Below are positions 59,802 to 64,000 of a stretch of 64,000 nt of DNA, in pieces (the first letter of the stretch is position 1; each line of letters begins with the position of its first letter). A program made the position numbers and the translations under genes. Source of the DNA: Bacillus nakamurai (GTDB taxonomy: Bacteria > Bacillota > Bacilli > Bacillales > Bacillaceae). The stretch spans positions 186,001 to 250,000 of the forward strand of contig NZ_LSAZ01000041.1 in assembly GCF_001584325.1 (NCBI RefSeq). Direction: 5' to 3'. The notes under the pieces are model-generated. The model saw only the letters and a list, made by a program, of their open reading frames with translations. It was not told where the DNA came from and made no database searches.

Positions 59802-60459
59802 GTTCATTAATCTTTTTAATTCAAGCAATCCGACCGAAGTCAGCTCAACTGTTAAATTACTGTTGCTCTTGACTGTATTTTCAGTAGCGCCGGGCATTCT
59901 GATTTTAATGACCTGCTTTACGAGAATCGTCATCGTCCTGTCTTTTGTCAGAACGTCACTGGCGACGCAGAACATGCCTCCGAATCAGGTTTTAATCGGG
60001 CTAGCGCTGTTTTTAACGTTTTTTATTATGGCTCCGACATTTTCAGAGATTAATAAGGATGCCTTAACGCCTTTGATGGATAACAAAATCAGTCTCGATG
60101 AAGCTTATACAAAAGCCGAGAAGCCGATTAAAGAGTTTATGAGCAAACATACAAGGCAGAAGGATCTGGCGCTGTTTATGAACTACGCCAAAATGAAAAA
60201 ACCTGAATCGCTGCAGGATATTCCTTTGACGACGATGGTGCCTGCCTATGCGATCTCAGAACTCAAAACTGCTTTTCAAATGGGCTTTATGATCTTTATT
60301 CCGTTTTTGATTATCGATATGGTTGTGGCCAGCGTTTTAATGTCAATGGGAATGATGATGCTTCCGCCGGTTATGATCTCTCTGCCCTTTAAAATATTGC
60401 TTTTTGTTTTGGTCGACGGATGGTATTTAATCGTGAAATCTTTGCTTGACAGCTTTTAG
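59794..60459 (+). CDS. fliP: Flagellar export gate protein FliP
   Basis: Core gate subunit. Four membrane helices visible (about 22-45, 63-80, 160-185 and 195-215). Family motifs MTCFTRIVIVLSFVR and SFVRTSLATQNMPPNQVLIG. 221 aa. Unlike enterobacterial FliP there is no long cleavable signal peptide. ATG lies inside the end of fliZ. Confidence 0.96.
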   Translation: MNEFINLFNSSNPTEVSSTVKLLLLLTVFSVAPGILILMTCFTRIVIVLSFVRTSLATQNMPPNQVLIGLALFLTFFIMAPTFSEINKDALTPLMDNKISLDEAYTKAEKPIKEFMSKHTRQKDLALFMNYAKMKKPESLQDIPLTTMVPAYAISELKTAFQMGFMIFIPFLIIDMVVASVLMSMGMMMLPPVMISLPFKILLFVLVDGWYLIVKSLLDSF

Positions 60460-60473
60460 GGTAGGTGCTAAAT

Positions 60474-60743
60474 GTGAGTTCAGAATTTGTAATTTCCATG
60501 GCGGAAAAAGCCGTATATGTAACACTTATGATCAGCGGGCCGCTCTTGGCAATCGCTTTAATAGTCGGTTTGCTCGTCAGTATCTTTCAAGCGACAACTC
60601 AAATCCAGGAACAGACTCTCGCTTTCATTCCGAAGATTGTGGCGGTTATGCTAGGACTGATCTTTTTCGGTCCGTGGATGCTGTCAACGATTCTTTCGTT
60701 TACGACTGAGCTGTTCTCTCATCTGAACCGATTTGCAGGGTAG
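60474..60743 (+). CDS. fliQ: Flagellar export gate protein FliQ
   Basis: 89-residue gate subunit with two membrane helices (about 15-40 and 52-75). GTG start at 60474 (begins MSSEFVISMAEKA) after GTAGGTG. Family segment QATTQIQEQTLAFIPKI. Follows fliP by 14 bases. Confidence 0.96.
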   Translation: MSSEFVISMAEKAVYVTLMISGPLLAIALIVGLLVSIFQATTQIQEQTLAFIPKIVAVMLGLIFFGPWMLSTILSFTTELFSHLNRFAG

Positions 60744-60749
60744 AATCAA

Positions 60750-61529
60750 ATGAATTCAATCATTGATTTATTTCCCGCTTTTTTATTGGTTTTTATTAGA
60801 ATTTCTGCTTTCTTTGTGACGGTTCCGCTGTTCGGCCACCGGAATGTGCCGGCCGCTCACCGAATCGGCTTTGCCTTTTTTCTTTCGGTGATTTGCTTCA
60901 GCACACTGCAGCATGCACCGTCAATTGAAATAGGGGAACAGTATATGCTGCTTGCCGTAAAAGAGGCGGTCGTGGGTTTGAGTCTCGGGCTGATCGCTTA
61001 CATGATAATGGCAGCTATTCAAACAGCCGGCTCCTTTATCGATTTTCAGATGGGATTTGCCATTGCCAATGTGATTGATCCGCAGTCAGGGTCGCAAAGT
61101 CCTTTGATCGGCCAATTCGTGTATACGATGGCGCTGTTATTTATGCTCAGCGTAAATGCCCATCACCTTTTGCTGGACGGTATTTTTTACAGCTTTCAGT
61201 ATATTCCGCTTGATCAGGCATTTCCGGCGTTTGGAAATGAACAGTTTGGACTTTTTATCGCAAAAAGCTTCAATGCCATGTTTATTATCGCTTTTCAAAT
61301 GTCGGCGCCGGTGGTGGCCAGCCTGTTTTTAGTTGATTTAGCTCTCGGCATTGTGGCCAGAACTGTACCGCAGCTGAACGTTTTTGTTGTCGGGCTTCCT
61401 TTAAAAATAGCTGTCAGCTTTATTATGCTGATCGTTTGTATGTCCGTGATGTTTGTCGTGGTCCGTAATATATTCAGCCTCACCGTTGAAACGATGCGAA
61501 ATCTATTGGCATTGGTCGGTGTGACATGA
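60750..61529 (+). CDS. fliR: Flagellar export gate protein FliR
   Basis: Gate subunit with about six membrane helices in 259 residues. Conserved parts: LLVFIRISAFFVTVPLFGHR near the start and GFAIANVIDPQSGSQSP near the middle. The stop overlaps the flhB ATG. Confidence 0.96.
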   Translation: MNSIIDLFPAFLLVFIRISAFFVTVPLFGHRNVPAAHRIGFAFFLSVICFSTLQHAPSIEIGEQYMLLAVKEAVVGLSLGLIAYMIMAAIQTAGSFIDFQMGFAIANVIDPQSGSQSPLIGQFVYTMALLFMLSVNAHHLLLDGIFYSFQYIPLDQAFPAFGNEQFGLFIAKSFNAMFIIAFQMSAPVVASLFLVDLALGIVARTVPQLNVFVVGLPLKIAVSFIMLIVCMSVMFVVVRNIFSLTVETMRNLLALVGVT

Positions 61530-62608
61530 TGAGACTCAGACTGGATCTGCAATTCTTTGCAGGAGAAAAGACGGAGAAAGCCACACCGAAAAAACGGAGG
61601 GATACGAGGAAGAAAGGGCAGGTTGCGAAAAGCACGGATGTCAATACAGCGGTTTCTTTATTGCTGATTTTTCTTTCACTTCTAGCAATCGGGCCTTTTA
61701 TGAGGGACAGGCTGCTGTCTTTTATTAAAAGGTTTTATACCAAATCACTCTCGATGCAGCTGTCAATGTCTAACGTGCATGAGCTATTTGTTGATGTGGT
61801 AAAAGATATAGCCATTATTCTAGCGCCTATTTTACTTGTTGCGCTTCTGGCAGGCGTCATAAGCAATTACATGCAGGTGGGATTCTTATTTTCAGCAGAA
61901 GTCCTGAAGCCTGATCTCAATAAGCTCAGCCCGTTAAAAGGTTTTAAGCGAATCTACAGTGTCAGGGCAATCGTTGAACTGATTAAATCTATTTTGAAAA
62001 TTTCCGTGGTCGGTTTTGCCGCTTTTCTTGTGCTTTGGCTGCATTATGGCGACATTCTGCGCCTCCCGCTTTTAACGCCTGCTGAAGTCCTTACTTTCGT
62101 CTCCAAGCTGTCCCTTTGGATGGGCCTTGCAGGATCGGGGGCTTTAATGGTATTGGCGGGCCTTGATTATTTATATCAGAGATTTGACTATGAAAAAAAT
62201 ATCAGGATGTCAAAGCAGGATATAAAAGATGAATATAAAAAATCGGAGGGTGATCCGATTATCAAGTCCAAAATTAAGCAGAAGCAGCGGGAAATGGCCA
62301 TGAGGCGGATGATGCAGGAAGTGCCGAAGGCAGATGTCATCATTACCAACCCGACCCATTATGCGATTGCTTTAAAATATGATGAAAAGAAAATGGATGC
62401 CCCTTACATTGTTGCCAAAGGGGTCGATCACCTCGCATTAAAAATCAGACAGATTGCCAAAGAGCATGATGTCATGACGATTGAAAACAGACCGCTTGCG
62501 CGTGCGTTATATGACCAGGTTGAGATTGACCAGGCCGTGCCGGAGGATTTTTTCAAAGTCATCGCAGAAATTTTAGCTTATGTATATAAAACGAAACAAA
62601 AAGTATAG
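61526..62608 (+). CDS. flhB: Flagellar export switch protein FlhB
   Basis: Controls the change from hook to filament export. Four membrane helices (about 30-220), then a cytoplasmic tail with the self-cleavage motif Asn275-Pro276-Thr-His in IITNPTHYAIAL. The cut tail is 85 residues and resembles YlqH of this window. 360 aa. Two ATG codons in tandem (61526 and 61529); either could start. Confidence 0.97.
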   Translation: MMRLRLDLQFFAGEKTEKATPKKRRDTRKKGQVAKSTDVNTAVSLLLIFLSLLAIGPFMRDRLLSFIKRFYTKSLSMQLSMSNVHELFVDVVKDIAIILAPILLVALLAGVISNYMQVGFLFSAEVLKPDLNKLSPLKGFKRIYSVRAIVELIKSILKISVVGFAAFLVLWLHYGDILRLPLLTPAEVLTFVSKLSLWMGLAGSGALMVLAGLDYLYQRFDYEKNIRMSKQDIKDEYKKSEGDPIIKSKIKQKQREMAMRRMMQEVPKADVIITNPTHYAIALKYDEKKMDAPYIVAKGVDHLALKIRQIAKEHDVMTIENRPLARALYDQVEIDQAVPEDFFKVIAEILAYVYKTKQKV

Positions 62609-62641
62609 TGAATTTCAGATTCAAAAGGAGAGAAAAACAGC

Positions 62642-64000
62642 ATGTCAACAAGAGATTTATCGGTTTTAATAAGTGTTGTCCTCATTGTGGCAATGCTGGT
62701 GATTCCATTTCCTCCATGGTTGTTAAGTATTTTGATCATCATTAATATCTCTCTTGCGTTGATCGTGCTTCTCACCACAATGAATATGCAAGAACCGCTG
62801 CAGTTCTCAATTTTCCCGTCACTGCTGTTATTGCTGACGTTGTTTCGGCTCGCGCTTAATGTTTCGACGACCCGTTCCATTCTTTCTCACGGAGAAGGGG
62901 GAAAAGTTGTTGAGACATTCGGGAATTTCGTTGTCGGCGGAAATGTGCTGGTAGGGCTTGTTGTCTTTATTATTCTGATTATTATTCAATTTATCGTTAT
63001 TACCAAAGGCGCCGAGCGTGTGTCGGAAGTCGCTGCGAGATTTACGCTTGATGCGATGCCGGGAAAACAAATGAGTATTGACGCTGATTTAAATGCCGGC
63101 ATGATCACGGAGCAGGACGCGAAACACAGACGTGAAAAAGTCGCAAGAGAAGCTGACTTTTACGGCGCGATGGACGGAGCGAGTAAATTCGTTAAAGGGG
63201 ACGCCATCGCCGGAATTATTATCGTGATGATTAATATTATCTTCGGAATTGTTATCGGCATGCTTCAGCAGGGGATGAGTATTCAAGAGGCTGCTTCCCA
63301 CTTTACAATGCTGACGGTCGGTGACGGAATCGTCTCCCAAATGCCCGCCTTGCTCATTTCCACGGCTACGGGGATTGTCGTAACGAGAGCGGCGTCAGAC
63401 GGAAACCTCGGTCATGATATTACAGGCCAGCTGTTTGCATATCCTAAGCTTTTGTATGTAGCGGCAGCAACCGTACTTTTGCTCGGTCTCTTTACGCCAA
63501 TCGGCATTCTGCTTACTGGCCCTATTGCAGGCTTGCTTGCGTTTGGCGCTTACATGCTGTCCAAAACCGACAAACCGAACGAAGAAGAGGAAGAAATTCT
63601 TGAAGAAGAGGCTCAAGTGGATGAACTGAAAAGTCCGGAAAGCGTTGTGCAGCTTCTTCATATTGATCCGATCGAATTCGAATTCGGCTACGGTCTCATA
63701 CCGCTTGCGGATGCGGGGCAGGGCGGTGATCTTCTGGATCGGATCGTCATGATCAGACGCCAGCTTGCGCTTGAATTGGGGCTTGTGATTCCGGTTGTCC
63801 GCATTCGGGATAATATCGCGCTTCAGCCGAACGAATACCGATTGAAAATTAAAGGCAACGAAGTCGCAAAAGGGGAACTTTTGCTTGATCATTATTTAGC
63901 AATGTCACCGACGCCTGAAGATGACATCATTGAAGGAATTGAAACGGTTGAACCGTCGTTCGGGCTTCCCGCGAAATGGATCGGAGAAGCGGCTAAGGAC
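62642..64000 (+). CDS. flhA: Flagellar export protein FlhA (3' end missing)
   Basis: Export gate subunit that receives chaperone-substrate complexes. The open frame from ATG 62642 runs to the window end (453 codons of about 677). The membrane domain (about 1-305) has about eight helices and the conserved LFRLALNVSTTRSIL and GDAIAGIIIVMINIIFG segments; FHIPEP-type cytoplasmic loop RFTLDAMPGKQMSIDADLNA. The start of the cytoplasmic domain is visible. AAAAGGAGAG before the ATG. Confidence 0.96.
   Translation, partial: MSTRDLSVLISVVLIVAMLVIPFPPWLLSILIIINISLALIVLLTTMNMQEPLQFSIFPSLLLLLTLFRLALNVSTTRSILSHGEGGKVVETFGNFVVGGNVLVGLVVFIILIIIQFIVITKGAERVSEVAARFTLDAMPGKQMSIDADLNAGMITEQDAKHRREKVAREADFYGAMDGASKFVKGDAIAGIIIVMINIIFGIVIGMLQQGMSIQEAASHFTMLTVGDGIVSQMPALLISTATGIVVTRAASDGNLGHDITGQLFAYPKLLYVAAATVLLLGLFTPIGILLTGPIAGLLAFGAYMLSKTDKPNEEEEEILEEEAQVDELKSPESVVQLLHIDPIEFEFGYGLIPLADAGQGGDLLDRIVMIRRQLALELGLVIPVVRIRDNIALQPNEYRLKIKGNEVAKGELLLDHYLAMSPTPEDDIIEGIETVEPSFGLPAKWIGEAAKD

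Noticed and set aside
63395..63892. 165-residue minus-strand open frame inside flhA
   Set aside because: Shadow frame opposite flhA, which itself runs open to the window end.

Overview
The window is a contiguous stretch of a low-GC Gram-positive chromosome from the Bacillus subtilis group. Gene order from priA to flhA, protein lengths and sequences match what I remember of that group almost gene for gene. Many proteins differ at scattered positions from remembered B. subtilis 168 sequences, so a close relative such as the B. amyloliquefaciens/B. velezensis clade is likely; that is inference. Nearly all genes are on the + strand; the only confident minus-strand gene is rpmB. I see no insertion sequence, prophage, CRISPR array, tRNA, rRNA or attachment site, and no broken gene. 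The first (priA) and last (flhA) genes are cut by the window edges.

1-11,184: primosome and translation-initiation genes (priA, def, fmt), RNA modification (rsmB, rlmN), the Ser/Thr phosphatase-kinase pair prpC-prkC, the ribosome-assembly GTPase rsgA, rpe, thiN and the tiny sporulation gene spoVM. 11,223-13,774: rpmB (minus strand) diverges from yloU-fakA. 13,798-17,482: split iron-sulfur serine dehydratase sdaAB-sdaAA, whose last codons overlap recG. 17,516-22,106: the fatty-acid/phospholipid operon fapR-plsX-fabD-fabG-acpP, with a FapR-type operator at its own promoter, then rnc. 22,182-28,644: smc, ftsY, ylxM and ffh (chromosome organisation and signal recognition particle). 28,684-33,318: rpsP, khpA, ylqD, rimM, trmD, rplS (with its own promoter and leader), rbgA and rnhB, a ribosome-making block. 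33,335-35,331: ylqG-ylqH, which look like a stand-alone FliK-tail/FlhB-tail pair. 35,427-40,819: sucCD, dprA, topA. 40,885-45,980: trmFO, then xerC-hslV-hslU-codY. 46,333-64,000: first 23 genes of the fla/che flagellar operon (flgB to flhA).

The flagellar part encodes the rod base (FlgB, FlgC, FliE), MS ring (FliF), switch (FliG, FliM, FliY) with its signal CheY, export ATPase complex (FliH, FliI, FliJ), hook and length control (FliK, FlgD, FlgE), the motor-power factor SwrD, FliL and the export gate (FliO/Z, FliP, FliQ, FliR, FlhB, FlhA). CodY is encoded directly upstream, and CodY-like sequence motifs lie in the gap before flgB.

This is mainly a conserved housekeeping region. I found no wholly new system. 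The best second-look items are: the ylqG-ylqH pair; a hairpin placed between a strong Shine-Dalgarno and the swrD start codon; the CodY-like motifs before flgB; the poorly characterised genes ylqD, ylxF and yloU; and the N-terminal-serine HslV.
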